Shown here: one piece after another, positions 41,702-52,245 of the stretch
How the letters are laid out: each line of letters starts with the position of its first letter
Numbering within the stretch: position 1 is the stretch's first letter
Assembly (NCBI GenBank): GCA_964035575.1
Contig: OZ037861.1
Location: 806,001 to 870,000 of the forward strand
DNA length: 64,000 nt
Source: Rhynchopus sp. YZ270_cl-10
Taxonomy: Eukaryota; Euglenozoa; Diplonemea; Diplonemida; Diplonemidae
Direction: 5' to 3'
The notes under the pieces: generated by a model
Told to the model about the DNA's origin: nothing
Database searches by the model: none
What the model saw: the letters and a program-made list of their open reading frames with translations, nothing else
Translations under genes and position numbers: made by a program

Positions 41702-41842
41702 GTGGGGTGTTCCGGGGTATGGGATTTTGGGCACGTTCACAAGTTTTCACAACATAGTATTTGCCATTTTGATGTGAAGAGTTGTAAAGAGTTGTGAATT
41801 GAAATGAAAATTCCCAAAATTCCATACCCCGGAACACCCCAC
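41702..41842. mobile_element. 141-bp palindromic MITE
   Basis: GTGGGGTGTTCCGGGGTATG at 41702 is matched by its inverse ending at 41842, and pairing goes on through GATTTTGGG/CCCAAAAT (about 33 bp arms, two or three mismatches). The interior of about 75 bp is AT-rich. No clear target duplication. Confidence 0.65.
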
Positions 41843-42127
41843 TACGGGTGCGCCGCGTTAATGTACGTTTCCGTGGCAGAGGAGCCTCTAGCCTTCTGGG
41901 TGGGGGTGGGGTGAAGAGGGGGGGAAGGGGGGGGAAGGGGGGGGAAGGGGGGGGAGTGCAGTTCCCAGCGTGTAACCGTTTTTGTTTTGTGTGTTTTTAT
42001 ACTCTCTCCCATTCAATAATAAGCAGCGGCAGGACCACGTTGTATATTTATCACTAAACCAACAATTAGTACATTTGTGTATTATGTTGGTGAAAGAAGA
42101 GGGAGGGGGAGGGGTGTATTAGTTTCA

Positions 42128-42456
42128 GGTACACTGTCACGAGAGGGCTTTGTATTTCAAAGTCTCCTTTGGTTTTCAAAGGCGCCCTGTCATGAGGGGC
42201 TTTGTATTTCAAGAGTGTGTCACATTTTATTTATTTGTGTTCTTCCCACAAAAATGCACCAAAAAACCCTGTAGGTTAAGTCTCCCCTTTCAGGTGTTAT
42301 GTGGGTGTGGGGTGTGGAGAAGCCGGGCGGGGAGAACGCCAACGACATGGAGGTGGGACTGCATGGTTGGGGGGTCCACCCCCACGGTGCTCCAGTCAGA
42401 TCCCAAAGGTGCACTGTTCACGTGAACACGAGAGGGCTTTGGATTTCAAAGTCAAC
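42128..42456 (+). repeat. Cluster of three motif B copies
   Basis: At 42128-42168, 42185-42215 and 42409-42456: ACTGTCACGAGAGGGC, TTTGTATTTCAAAG and close variants. CTTTG and CAAAG can pair around TATTT. Candidate acceptors CCCCTTTCAG (42295) and a T-run lie between them. Confidence 0.55.
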
Positions 42457-42789
42457 CTTTTTTTTTTTTTGTCTTTCCCTGAATTAAAGGGTCGTATGAA
42501 TTGTTCACAAAAAGCTTTTTTATTTTATGTTTTTGCGAGCAACGGGAATGGGGGGGTGTGTTCTGTTTGTGTTCTGAGTTTTCAAAATAAAATTAGCAAA
42601 AAAAAAAAAGAACAAGGGGCTATTTTCTTAATGCTATTGACACACCCCGCGTCTGCCCTGCTCCCTGATGGCAGTTACACACTCTCACCAACCACCTTGT
42701 CCACACAGAGCAGCACCACGTGCCGCAACCCTTGTTCCCTGACTACACACACCGCGCCCTTGTCCCACAGAACAACGTTATCCCTGAAC

Positions 42790-43869
42790 ATGGACATCAC
42801 AGGACACTTCGAGTCTGCAAGCTGTGTGATAGAAGTGGACGGGAGCGACACGCTTGCACAGGTGAAGGGGAAGCTTCTTGCGGAGCTTGGCGTGCCACGT
42901 GCTCGGCGTGTTGGTGTGCGGATGAGAGGCGGTGGCGACATCGGCAACGACGACTTGCGCATCTGCGACACGGAGATGGATGAGGGATGTGCCGTTGAGC
43001 TGTTCCGTACTGGTGCCAACATCACTCCTGGGGTGATACAAGGTTTGGATGGCATGTACTCGCTTACACTCTCCCCGTGTGACAGGTACCTTGCAGTGAT
43101 GTGGGGTGACGTGGATACAACGATCTTCGACACGGAAACACATGAGCGTCTGTGTCGTTTCCCGTGCCTCTTTTCTGGTGCCCCAGCATTCTCACCTTGC
43201 AGTGAGTGGATTTCATGCGTGAATAAGGACACTCTGTGTGCTGAAGTTCATGACGTGAAGACAGGTGCATTGAAGCACTCCTTTGGAGATGCAGGTGATG
43301 ACAGGTGGGCCACGGCATGGTCACCCTGTGGAACAAAGCTGTTGTCCTGCTGCAATAACAAGGGCTTGCAGGTGTGGGACATTGCAACAGGCGTTCTTGT
43401 GCATGAATGGGGTCACATGGCGCAGGGCAACTACGTCATGGTGGTGTCAGGCGACAGGGTGGCGACGTTTGTTAATCGCGACATCGCTGTGTGGGACTAC
43501 ACAACAGGGGTGGAGGTGCTAGCTCTTTCATGCCCTTCTCATGTTGAAGTGGCACTGACACCAAACCAGCGTTTCATTGCAGCATGTGACGACCGCTATG
43601 TGCGTGTCTGGAACATCGAAACAGGTGAATGTGTATTTAAAGACGACTCAGAAGAGGAGTGGATTGATATTACTGTGTCGAACGACATTGTTGCTGCCCA
43701 CTCTTCTGATACGTTGTGTCTGTGGTCCATCTCAACAGGGGAACAACTCTTGCACCGTGACTTTGAGTACAAGACTTTTTGCGGTTTTGCACTCAGCAGG
43801 TGTGATGGTGTGGTGATATACTATAGGTCTGAGAGTGTTGAGATTGTTGACATCTCACACCTGTCTTGA
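42790..43869 (+). CDS. UBL-WD40 protein, array copy A
   Basis: 359 residues. A UBL domain (about 1-75, MDITGHFESASCVIEVDGSD) is followed by ANITPGVIQGLD and a WD40 beta-propeller (about 85-359) of about seven blades with clear ends LQVWDIATG, IAVWDYTTG, VRVWNIETG and LCLWSISTG. It ends in VEIVDISHLS. The ATG is chosen because it lies about 20 nt after CTTGTCCCACAG, as in every copy. It is the first gene of ten. No signal peptide or membrane segment, so cytosolic or nuclear. The UBL lacks GlyGly. The propeller should bind a protein or peptide and the UBL probably docks on ubiquitin/proteasome factors (inference). Confidence 0.85.
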   Translation: MDITGHFESASCVIEVDGSDTLAQVKGKLLAELGVPRARRVGVRMRGGGDIGNDDLRICDTEMDEGCAVELFRTGANITPGVIQGLDGMYSLTLSPCDRYLAVMWGDVDTTIFDTETHERLCRFPCLFSGAPAFSPCSEWISCVNKDTLCAEVHDVKTGALKHSFGDAGDDRWATAWSPCGTKLLSCCNNKGLQVWDIATGVLVHEWGHMAQGNYVMVVSGDRVATFVNRDIAVWDYTTGVEVLALSCPSHVEVALTPNQRFIAACDDRYVRVWNIETGECVFKDDSEEEWIDITVSNDIVAAHSSDTLCLWSISTGEQLLHRDFEYKTFCGFALSRCDGVVIYYRSESVEIVDISHLS

Positions 43870-44175
43870 ACCCACTTCCACAAGAGGAGAGGTGCCGTCT
43901 AATGTTCCGTCCCTTTCCTGCACCTTGCCTGGGTATCTCCATGCGGGAATATACGTAAAGATAGATGCAGGTGTCGCTCGTGTGGAGTGCCGTTCTGCTG
44001 CGGCTTTTGCACACTCGAAGCACGACTACCTCGTCATGGTGTGGGCAGGTGGGAGGGGTGCAACTGGCGAGGAGTTATACTCTTGTTTTGCAAAATGACA
44101 ACACATCTCGTTTTCCTTCACAAACACCACCCCACCCCTCTTCTTCCTGCCCTCCCCACACACCTGTCCTCACAG
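43870..44175 (+). promoter_or_regulatory. Conserved intergenic region of the WD40 array
   Basis: About 300 bp conserved between most copies, for example also 45274-45580, 46693-46988 and 57382-57698. It runs from CCACTTCCACAAGAGGAGAG through CTCGAAGCACGACTACCTCG to a C-rich tract ending CCTCACAG, 21 nt before the ATG. Its conservation and constant distance to the ATG suggest that it holds the promoter or leader signals and the 3' splice site. Confidence 0.55.
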
Positions 44176-44196
44176 AACAGAGTAACTCCCCTGAAC

Positions 44197-45273
44197 ATGG
44201 ACATCACAGGACACTTCGAGTCTGCAAGCTGTGTGATAGAAGTGGACGGGAGCGACACGCTTGCACAGGTGAAGGGGAAGCTTCTTGCGGAGCTTGGCGT
44301 GCCACGTGCTCGGCATGTTGGTGTGCGGATGAGAGGCGGTGGCGAAATCGGCAACGACGACTTGCGCATCTGCGACACGGAGATGGATGAGGGATGTGCC
44401 GTTGAGCTGTTCTGCACTGGTGCCAACATCACTCCTGGGGTGATACAAGGTTTGGATAATATGTACTTGCTTGCTCTCTCCCCGTGTGACAGGTACCTTG
44501 CAGTGATGTGGGGTGACGTGGATACAACGATCTTCGACACGGAAACACATGAGCGTCTGTGTCGTTTCCCGTGCCTCTTTACTGGTTCCCCAGCATTCTC
44601 ACCTTGCAGTGAGTGGATCTCATGCGTGAATAAGGACACTCTGTGTGCTGAAGTTCATGACGTGATGACAGGTGCATTGAAGCACTCCTTTGGAGATGGT
44701 GATGACAGGTGGGCCACGGCATGGTCACCCTGTGGAACAAAGCTGTTGTCGTGCTGCAATAACAAGGGCTTGCAGGTGTGGGACATTGCAACAGGCGTTC
44801 TTGTGCATGAATGGGGTCACATGGCGCAGGGCAACTACGTCATGGTGGTGTCAGGCGACAGGGTGGCGACGTTTGTTAATCGCGACATCGCTGTGTGGGA
44901 CTACACAACAGGGGTGGAGGCGCTTGTTCTTTCGTGCCCTTCTCATGTTGATGTGGCACTGACACCAAACCAGCGTTTCATTGCAGCATGTGACGACCGC
45001 TATGTGCGTGTCTGGAACATCGAAACAGGTGAATGTGTATTTAAAGACGTCTCAGAAAACGACTGGATTGATGTTGCTGTGTCGAACGACATTGTTGCTG
45101 CCCACTCTTCTGATGCTTTGTGTCTGTGGTCCATCTCAACAGGGAAGGAACTCTTGCACCGTGACTTTGAGTACAAGACTTTTTGCGGTTTTGCACTCAG
45201 CAGGTGTGCCGATGTGGTGATATACGAAGGATATGGGAGTGTTGAGATTGTTGACATCTCACACCTGTCTTGA
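44197..45273 (+). CDS. UBL-WD40 protein, array copy B
   Basis: 358 residues, close to copy A (more than 90% by eye), with the same UBL and propeller. Differences from A fall in a few loops: GDGDDRWATAW, KDVSENDWIDVAV and the last blade. Intact from the ATG after CCTCACAG to HLS-stop. The pair A/B keeps CNNKGLQVWD and CDDRYVRVWN, which set it apart from later copies. Confidence 0.85.
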   Translation: MDITGHFESASCVIEVDGSDTLAQVKGKLLAELGVPRARHVGVRMRGGGEIGNDDLRICDTEMDEGCAVELFCTGANITPGVIQGLDNMYLLALSPCDRYLAVMWGDVDTTIFDTETHERLCRFPCLFTGSPAFSPCSEWISCVNKDTLCAEVHDVMTGALKHSFGDGDDRWATAWSPCGTKLLSCCNNKGLQVWDIATGVLVHEWGHMAQGNYVMVVSGDRVATFVNRDIAVWDYTTGVEALVLSCPSHVDVALTPNQRFIAACDDRYVRVWNIETGECVFKDVSENDWIDVAVSNDIVAAHSSDALCLWSISTGKELLHRDFEYKTFCGFALSRCADVVIYEGYGSVEIVDISHLS

Positions 45274-45600
45274 AGCCACTTCCACAAGAGGAGAGGTGCC
45301 ATCTAATTTTCCGTCCCTTTCCTGCACCTTGCCTGGGTATCTCCATGCGGGAATATACGTAAAGATAGATGCAGGTGTCGCTCGTGTGGAGTGCCGTTCT
45401 GCTGCGGCTTTTGCACACTCGAAGCACGACTACCTCGTCATGGTGTGGGAAGGTGGGAGGGGTGTAACTGGCGAGGAGTTATACTCTTGTTTTTGCCAAA
45501 AATGACAACACATCTCGTTTCCTTCACAAACACCACCCCACCCCTCTTCCACCTGCCCTCCCCACACACCTGTCCTCACAGAACAACGTTATCCCTAAAC

Positions 45601-46692
45601 ATGGACATCACAGGACACTTCGAGTCTGCAAGCTGTGTGATAGAAGTGGACGGGAGCGACACGCTTGCACAGGTGAAGGGGAAGCTTCTTGCGGAGCTTG
45701 GCGTGCCACGTGCTCGGTATGTTGGTGTGCGGATGAGAGGCGGTGGCGACATCGGCAACGACGACTTGCGCATCTGCGACACGGAGATGGATGAGGGATG
45801 TGCCGTTGAGCTGTTCTGCACTGGTGCCAACATCACTCCTGGGGTGATACAAGGTTCAGAGGAGGCAAACTTCCTCACACTCTCCCCGTGTGACAGGTAC
45901 CTTGCAGTGATGTGGGGTGAGGCGGGTACCTCCATCTTCGATACGGAAACACATGAGCGTCTGTGCCGGTTCCCGTGCCTCTCTTTTCGTACCCCAGCAT
46001 TCTCGCCGTGCAGTGGGTGGATCTCATGCATCAACAAGGACACGCAGTGTGCTGAAGTTCATGACGTGAAGACAGGTGCATTGAAGCACTCCTTTGGAGA
46101 TGCAGGTGATATCAGGTGGGCCACTGCTGATAGGTTGGCCACGGCATGGTCACCCTGTGGAACAAAGCTGTTGTCGTACTGCAGCAAGGGTTTGCAGGTG
46201 TGGGACATTGCAACAGACGTTCTTGTGCATGAATGGGACCACATTGCGTTGAGCAAGTACGTAATGGTTGTGTCCGGCGACCGGGTAGCGATGTTTGTTA
46301 ATCGTGACATCACTGTGTGGGACTACACAACAGGGGTGGAGGTGCTAGCTCTTTCATACCCTTCTCGTGTTGATTACGTGGCACTGACACCAAACCAGCG
46401 TTTCATTGCAGCGTGTTGCGACGACTATGTGCGTGTCTGGAACATCGAAACAGGTGAATGTGTATTTGAAGATGTTTCACAAAACTGCTGGAGTGATATT
46501 GCTGTGTCGAACGACATTGTTGCTGCCCACTCTTTTGATGCATTGCATCTGTGGTCCATCTCAACAGGGAAACAACTCTGGCACCGTGAATTTGACTGCG
46601 AGGCCACTTGCCTTACAATCAGCAGCTGTGGTAATGTGGTGGTGTACGGGTCTGAGAGTGTTGAGATTGTTGACATCTCACACCTGTCTTGA
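45601..46692 (+). CDS. UBL-WD40 protein, array copy C
   Basis: 363 residues. The UBL is nearly unchanged; the propeller differs more (GSEEANFLTLSP, WGEAGTSIFDTE, WDHIALSKYVMVV, EDVSQNCWSDIAV, HREFDCEATCLTISSC). A short duplication near 46120-46140 gives RWATADRLATAW, lengthening one inter-blade loop by six residues. Intact. Confidence 0.85.
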   Translation: MDITGHFESASCVIEVDGSDTLAQVKGKLLAELGVPRARYVGVRMRGGGDIGNDDLRICDTEMDEGCAVELFCTGANITPGVIQGSEEANFLTLSPCDRYLAVMWGEAGTSIFDTETHERLCRFPCLSFRTPAFSPCSGWISCINKDTQCAEVHDVKTGALKHSFGDAGDIRWATADRLATAWSPCGTKLLSYCSKGLQVWDIATDVLVHEWDHIALSKYVMVVSGDRVAMFVNRDITVWDYTTGVEVLALSYPSRVDYVALTPNQRFIAACCDDYVRVWNIETGECVFEDVSQNCWSDIAVSNDIVAAHSFDALHLWSISTGKQLWHREFDCEATCLTISSCGNVVVYGSESVEIVDISHLS

Positions 46693-47008
46693 ACCCACTT
46701 CCACAAGAGGAGAGGTGCCATCTAATTTTCCGTCCCTTTCCTGCACCTTGCCTGGGTATCTCCATGCGGGAATATACGTAAAGATAGATGCAGGTGTCGC
46801 TCGTGTGGAGTGCCGTTCTGCTGCGGCTTTTGCACACTCGAAGCACGACTACCTCGTCATGGTGTGGGCAGGTGGGAGGGCGGAGTTATCTCTCTTGTTT
46901 TTGCAAATGACAACACATCTCGTTTTCCTTGACAAACACCACCCCACCCCTCTTACACCTGCCCTCCCCACACACCTGTCCTCACAGAACAGAGTTACTC
47001 CCCTGAAC

Positions 47009-48109
47009 ATGGACATCACAGGACACTTTGAGTCTGCAAGCTGTGTGATAGAAGTGGACGGGAGCGACACGCTTGCACAGGTGAAGGGGAAGCTTCTTGC
47101 GGAGCTTGGCGTGCCACGTGCTCGGCATGTTGGTGTGCGGATGAGAGGCGGTGGCGACATCGGCAACGACGACTTGCGCATCTGCGACACGGAGATGGAT
47201 GAGGGATGTGCCGTTGAGCTGTTCTGCACTGGTGCCAACATCACTCCTGGGGTGATACAAGGTTTGGATGGCATGTCTCACTCGCTTACTCTCTCCCCGT
47301 GTGACAGGTACCTTGCAGTGATGTGGGGTGGGAGAACTGCGGGTGGGAGGAAAAAAACGGGTGTGTCCATCTTCGATACGGAAACACATGAGCGTCTGTG
47401 CCGGTTCCCGTGCCTCTCTTTTCGTACCCCAGTATTCTCACCTTGCAGTGAGTGGATCTCATGCATCAACAAGGACACGCAGTGTGCTGAAGTTCATGAC
47501 GTGAAGACAGGTGCATTGAAGCACTCCTTTGGAGATGCAGGTGATGACACGTTTGCCACGGCATGGTCACCCTGTGGAACAAAGCTGTTGTCGTATTGCA
47601 GGAAGGGTTTGCAGGTGTGGGACATTGCAACGGGCGTTCTTGTGCATGAATGGGGCCACATTCTGCTGTGCAAGTACGTCATGGTGGTGTCAGGCGACAG
47701 GGTGGCGACGTTTGTTAATCGTGACATCACTGTGTGGGACTACACAACAGGGGTGAAGGTGCTTGTACTTACGTGCCCTTCTCATGTTGATTACGTAGCA
47801 CTGACACCAAACCAGCGTTTCATTGCAGCGTGTTGCGAGCACTATGTGCGTGTCTGGAACATCGAAACAGGTGAATGTGTATTTGAAAACGACTCAGAAA
47901 ACGTCTGGGGTGATATTGCTGTGTCGAACGACATTGTTGCTGCCCACTCTTTTGATACGTTGTGTCTGTGGTCCATCTCAACAGGGAAGCAACTCTTGCA
48001 GCAGGAGAGCAGCCAAAAGAACAGTCTTGCAATCAGCAGCTGTGGTGGTGTGGTGGTCTACGAAGGGCATGGGAGTGTTGAGATTGTTGACATCTCACAC
48101 CTGTCTTGA
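47009..48109 (+). CDS. UBL-WD40 protein, array copy D
   Basis: 366 residues. One blade loop is extended and basic (GGRTAGGRKKTGVSIFDTE). Variable loops read WGHILLCKYVMVV, CCEHYVRVWN, ENDSENVWGDIAV and QQESSQKNSLAISSC. Nearly identical to copies F and H, differing only in the first third (for example GGGDIGN here, GGGEIGN in F and H). The following spacer is interrupted by a retroposon at 48287. Confidence 0.85.
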   Translation: MDITGHFESASCVIEVDGSDTLAQVKGKLLAELGVPRARHVGVRMRGGGDIGNDDLRICDTEMDEGCAVELFCTGANITPGVIQGLDGMSHSLTLSPCDRYLAVMWGGRTAGGRKKTGVSIFDTETHERLCRFPCLSFRTPVFSPCSEWISCINKDTQCAEVHDVKTGALKHSFGDAGDDTFATAWSPCGTKLLSYCRKGLQVWDIATGVLVHEWGHILLCKYVMVVSGDRVATFVNRDITVWDYTTGVKVLVLTCPSHVDYVALTPNQRFIAACCEHYVRVWNIETGECVFENDSENVWGDIAVSNDIVAAHSFDTLCLWSISTGKQLLQQESSQKNSLAISSCGGVVVYEGHGSVEIVDISHLS

Positions 48110-48286
48110 AGCCACTCATGCGGGAATATACGTAAAGATAGATGCAGGTGTCGCTCGTGTGGACTGCCGTTCTGCTGCGGCTTTTGCACACTCGAAGCAC
48201 GACCACCTCGTCATGGTGTGGGCAGGTGGGAGGGGTGGAACTGGCGAGGAGTTAACTCTCTTGTTTTTGCAAATGACAAAACATCT

Positions 48287-49480
48287 TTTTATTTGGTTCA
48301 TAGCCTAGATTCGGACCTGATTTCAGGCCGACCGTGTACAGCCGGGTAGAGCTAGACAACTTTAACAGCTGTGGCCCAATGAGGTCCCCAGTGTCGTCTG
48401 CCAATCCCCTTAACCCAACAAAAGACTACAAAATAAAAACAATCTAGACAAAGCCGCCCTTACCCGTCCAGGCAAAATAAAAAAGTAAAAGAATGCCCTT
48501 CCTCAGTCCGGAAGTATCACCTCAACCGGTTACCTGCCGTAAAATAGAGAGAGGTTACAGTACTATTCTAAAAAAAACAAGTAATTGCTATCGGAAAAAA
48601 AACGGGGTGTGCTGTGGAACTCCACTCTGAAAAAGATATAATCTACAACACGCCAGCATTCTGCTCTTCTGCAGGAATGCTAAAACGCTCTTCGTACGCT
48701 GCTGGACCCACTGGGATGCCTGCATCTGAAACTTTCAAACAGTGGGGCTGTCCTCTTCGTCCAGCACCGTCTGCTCGATCGCGTTATTGGACGTAGTCTC
48801 GGCAGGCTCGATAACCATTCGCTCGGGCGGGCTCGGCATGTTCCAGCTCATAGTCGTCCACAGGCTCCCGCATCGTCGTCGTCATCAGAGCAGTGCGGAA
48901 GGAACACAGAATGCACAGACGACAACACGTCGTCAATCGCACCAGTCATCGTCACATCAGCACCTCCAGAAAAGCCAGGATGCTATGGTGGTTTCGAAAA
49001 TCGCGCGGAGTTTTCCACAGCACACCCCGTTTTTTTTCTTAGCAATTAGATGTTCTTGTTATTGTTGTTTTCCACAGACCTTCCTGCAACCCTTGTAGGA
49101 TCAGCTCGTATTTTTTTCGCGAAAACATGAAATTACACGTTTCAAGAGAACAAACTAAAAAGGGTTCGCCCCCTCAATGGGATGCCGTAAACCATAATTC
49201 CTCAGTGTCAGCCGCATCATTTCAATGAAACCAAAAAGTGGCTTATTTGCATTTTTGGTCTCCGCCCGTGCAGCGGTGGGGTCATTTCGGAAAATTGGAC
49301 AATTTTTTGACCACTTAAATTTTGAGAAATATGAGCCCGGTTCCTTATACGTGGGGCCCATTTTTGGCCAAAATTTCCTCAAAATCGACGAAATTAAAAT
49401 TAGACCCCTTACCCCCCCCCAGAATCATTTCAATACACTACCTGTATTGGTTGCTGACGCGTGTATACAGGAAGGTTGGG
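48287..49480 (-). mobile_element. Retroposon R1 in the D-E spacer
   Basis: 1,194 bp flanked by a 9-bp duplication AAAACATCT (48278-48286 and 49481-49489); related spacers have AACACATCTCG uninterrupted. No terminal inverted repeats. On the minus strand it starts CCCAACCTTCCTGTATACAC and ends AACCAAATAAAA, an A-rich tail as expected for target-primed retroposition. The inner part matches 23944-25107. It lies 85-100 nt upstream of the ATG of gene E, replacing most of the normal upstream region. Confidence 0.75.
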
Positions 49481-49574
49481 AAAACATCTCGTTTCCTTCA
49501 CAAACACCACCCCACCCCTCTTCTACCTGCCCTCCCCACACACCTGTCCTCACAGAACAACGTTATCCCTGAAC

Positions 49575-50663
49575 ATGGACATCACAGGACACTTTGAGTC
49601 TGCAAGCTGTGTGATAGAAGTGGACGGGAGCGACACGCTTGCACAGGTGAAGGGGAAGCTTCTTGCGGAACTTGGCGTGCCACTTGCTCGGCATGTTGGT
49701 GTGCGGATGAGAGGCGGTGGCGACATCGGCAACGACGACTTGCGCATCTGCGACACGCAGATGGATGAGGGATGTGCCGTTGAGCTGTTCTGCACTGGTG
49801 CCAACATCACTCCTGGGGTGATACAAGGTTTGGATGGCATGTCGCACTCGCTTACTCTGTCCCCGTGTGACAGGTACCTTGCCGTGATGTGGGGTGGGAG
49901 GAGAAAAACGCGTGTGACCATCTTCAACACTGAAACACATGAGGGTCTGTGCCGGTTCCCGTGCCTCTCTTTTCGTATCCCAGTCTTCTCGCCTTGCAGT
50001 GAGTGGATCTCATGCATCAACAAGGACACGCAGTGTGCTGAAGTTCGTGACGTGAAGACAGGTGCATTGAAGCACTCCTTTGGAGATGCAGGTGATACGA
50101 GGTTGGCCACGGCATGGTCACCCTGTGGAACAAAGCTGTTGTCGTACTGCAGGAAGGGTTTGCAGGTGTGGGACATTGCAACAGGCGTTCTTGTGCATGA
50201 ATGGGACCACATTGTGCTGTTTAACTGCGTTATGGTTGTGTCAGGCGACAGGGTGGCGACGTTTCTCAGGCGCGAGATCATTGTGTGGGACTACACAACA
50301 GGGGTGAAGGTGCTTGTTCTCACGTGCCCTGCTAATATTCATGACGTGGCACTGACACCAAACCAGCGTTTCATTGCAGCGTGTTACGACCACAATGTGC
50401 GTGTCTGGAACATCGAAACAGGTGAATGCGTATTTGAAAACGACTCAGAAGAGGAGTGGAGTGATGTTGCTGTGTCGGACGACATTGTTGCTGCCCACTT
50501 TTCGTATGCATTGTGCCTGTGGTCCATCTCAACAGGGAAACAACTCTTGCACCGTGACTTTGACTGTGAGACTCCTTGTTTTGCAATCAGCAGCTATGGT
50601 GGTGCGGTGCTGTATGGTGTGCAGGGTAGTGTTGAGATTGTTGACATCTCACACCTGTCTTGA
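49575..50663 (+). CDS. UBL-WD40 protein, array copy E
   Basis: 362 residues, intact. Variable loops: GGRRKTRVTIFNTE, FGDAGDTRLATAW, WDHIVLFNCVMVV, RREIIVWDY instead of NRDIAVWDY, CYDHNVRVWN, ENDSEEEWSDVAVSDD and a last blade ending YGVQGSVEIVDISHLS. The UBL has LARHVG and a TQMDEG change. Upstream it keeps only the C-rich acceptor tract and about 75 bp of the usual spacer; the rest is retroposon R1. Confidence 0.85.
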   Translation: MDITGHFESASCVIEVDGSDTLAQVKGKLLAELGVPLARHVGVRMRGGGDIGNDDLRICDTQMDEGCAVELFCTGANITPGVIQGLDGMSHSLTLSPCDRYLAVMWGGRRKTRVTIFNTETHEGLCRFPCLSFRIPVFSPCSEWISCINKDTQCAEVRDVKTGALKHSFGDAGDTRLATAWSPCGTKLLSYCRKGLQVWDIATGVLVHEWDHIVLFNCVMVVSGDRVATFLRREIIVWDYTTGVKVLVLTCPANIHDVALTPNQRFIAACYDHNVRVWNIETGECVFENDSEEEWSDVAVSDDIVAAHFSYALCLWSISTGKQLLHRDFDCETPCFAISSYGGAVLYGVQGSVEIVDISHLS

Positions 50664-50967
50664 ACTAATTACACAAGAGGAGAGGTGGCATCAAATTTCC
50701 CACGCCTTTCCTGCACCTTGCCTGGGTATCTCCATGTGTATGATAGATGCAGGTGTCCCTAGTTGTGGGAGTGCCGTTCTGCTGCGGATTTTGCACACTC
50801 GAAGCACGACCACCCTGGGTAGGGGGAAGCTCTATCTGGGCGGAGTTATACTCTTGTTTTGCAAAATGACAACACATCTCGTTTTCCTTGACAAACACCA
50901 CCCCACCCCTCTTCCACCTGCCCTCCCCACACACCTGTCCTCACAGAACAGAGTTACTCCCCTGAAC

Positions 50968-52068
50968 ATGGACATCACAGGACACTTTGAGTCTGCAAGC
51001 TGTGTGATAGAAGTGGACGGGAGCGACACGCTTGCACAGGTGAAGGGGAAGCTTCTTGCGGAGCTTGGCGTGCCACGTGCTCGGCATGTTGGTGTGCGGA
51101 TGAGAGGCGGTGGCGAAATCGGCAACGACGACTTGCGCATCTGCGACACGGAGATGGATGAGGGATGTGCCGTTGAGCTGTTCTGCACTGGTGCCAACAT
51201 CACTCCTGGGGTGATACAAGGTTTGGATGGCATGTCTCACTCGCTTACACTCTCCCCGTGTGACAGGTACCTTGCAGTGATGTGGGGTAGGAGAACTGCG
51301 GGTGGGAGGAAAAAACCGGGTGTGTCCATCTTCGATACGGAAACACATGAGCGTCTGTGCCGGTTCCCGTGCCTCTCTTTTCGTACCCCAGTATTCTCAC
51401 CTTGCAGTGAGTGGATCTCATGCATCAACAAGGACACGCAGTGTGCTGAAGTTCATGACGTGAAGACAGGTGCATTGAAGCACTCCTTTGGAGATGCAGG
51501 TGATGACACGTTTGCCACGGCATGGTCACCCTGTGGAACAAAGCTGTTGTCGTATTGCAGGAAGGGTTTGCAGGTGTGGGACATTGCAACGGGCGTTCTT
51601 GTGCATGAATGGGGCCACATTCTGCTGTGCAAGTACGTCATGGTGGTGTCAGGCGACAGGGTGGCGACGTTTGTTAATCGTGACATCACTGTGTGGGACT
51701 ACACAACAGGGGTGAAGGTGCTTGTACTTACGTGCCCTTCTCATGTTGATTACGTAGCACTGACACCAAACCAGCGTTTCATTGCAGCGTGTTGCGAGCA
51801 CTATGTGCGTGTCTGGAACATCGAAACAGGTGAATGTGTATTTGAAAACGACTCAGAAAACGTCTGGGGTGATATTGCTGTGTCGAACGACATTGTTGCT
51901 GCCCACTCTTTTGATACGTTGTGTCTGTGGTCCATCTCAACAGGGAAGCAACTCTTGCAGCAGGAGAGCAGCCAAAAGAACAGTCTTGCAATCAGCAGCT
52001 GTGGTGGTGTGGTGGTCTACGAAGGGCATGGGAGTGTTGAGATTGTTGACATCTCACACCTGTCTTGA
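50968..52068 (+). CDS. UBL-WD40 protein, array copy F
   Basis: 366 residues, intact; sister of D and identical to H by eye. Its upstream spacer is a diverged form (AATTACACAAGAGGAGAGGT, then GGGTAGGGGGAAGCTC) but ends in the same CCTCACAG acceptor. Confidence 0.85.
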   Translation: MDITGHFESASCVIEVDGSDTLAQVKGKLLAELGVPRARHVGVRMRGGGEIGNDDLRICDTEMDEGCAVELFCTGANITPGVIQGLDGMSHSLTLSPCDRYLAVMWGRRTAGGRKKPGVSIFDTETHERLCRFPCLSFRTPVFSPCSEWISCINKDTQCAEVHDVKTGALKHSFGDAGDDTFATAWSPCGTKLLSYCRKGLQVWDIATGVLVHEWGHILLCKYVMVVSGDRVATFVNRDITVWDYTTGVKVLVLTCPSHVDYVALTPNQRFIAACCEHYVRVWNIETGECVFENDSENVWGDIAVSNDIVAAHSFDTLCLWSISTGKQLLQQESSQKNSLAISSCGGVVVYEGHGSVEIVDISHLS

Positions 52069-52245
52069 AGCCACTCATGCGGGAATATACGTAAAGATAG
52101 ATGCAGGTGTCGCTCGTGTGGACTGCCGTTCTGCTGCGGCTTTTGCACACTCGAAGCACGACCACCTCGTCATGGTGTGGGCAGGTGGGAGGGGTGGAAC
52201 TGGCGAGGAGTTAACTCTCTTGTTTTTGCAAATGACAAAACATCT

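Larger units (their letters stand above)
40132..42789. other. Long spacer before the WD40 array
   Basis: No gene recognised. It holds motif A at 40731-40780, 40911-40960 and 41297-41338. The last two run into tracts ending TTTTTCTAG (40969) and CCCACATAG (41355). Also present are diverged motif B at about 40795 and 41083, a 141-bp palindromic element (41702-41842), a G-run repeat (GGGGAAGGGG, about 41915-41955), and three motif B copies (42128-42456). Leader exons and introns of the first WD40 gene may lie here. Confidence 0.5.
48110..52068 (+). repeat. 3,959-bp tandem unit, first copy
   Basis: Spacer with retroposon R1, gene E and gene F. It is repeated directly at 52069-56027 with no difference seen by eye. 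Identity at this offset starts inside gene D (about 47360) and ends about 56119, so the crossover lay within the near-identical D/F genes. Confidence 0.85.

Noticed and set aside
46406-47008. Long N-terminal extensions upstream of WD40 ATGs (also 50374, 54333, 55741, 42301, 43987)
   Set aside because: They read the previous gene in a wrong frame or the spacer; the MDITGHFES start after CACAG is constant in all ten copies.
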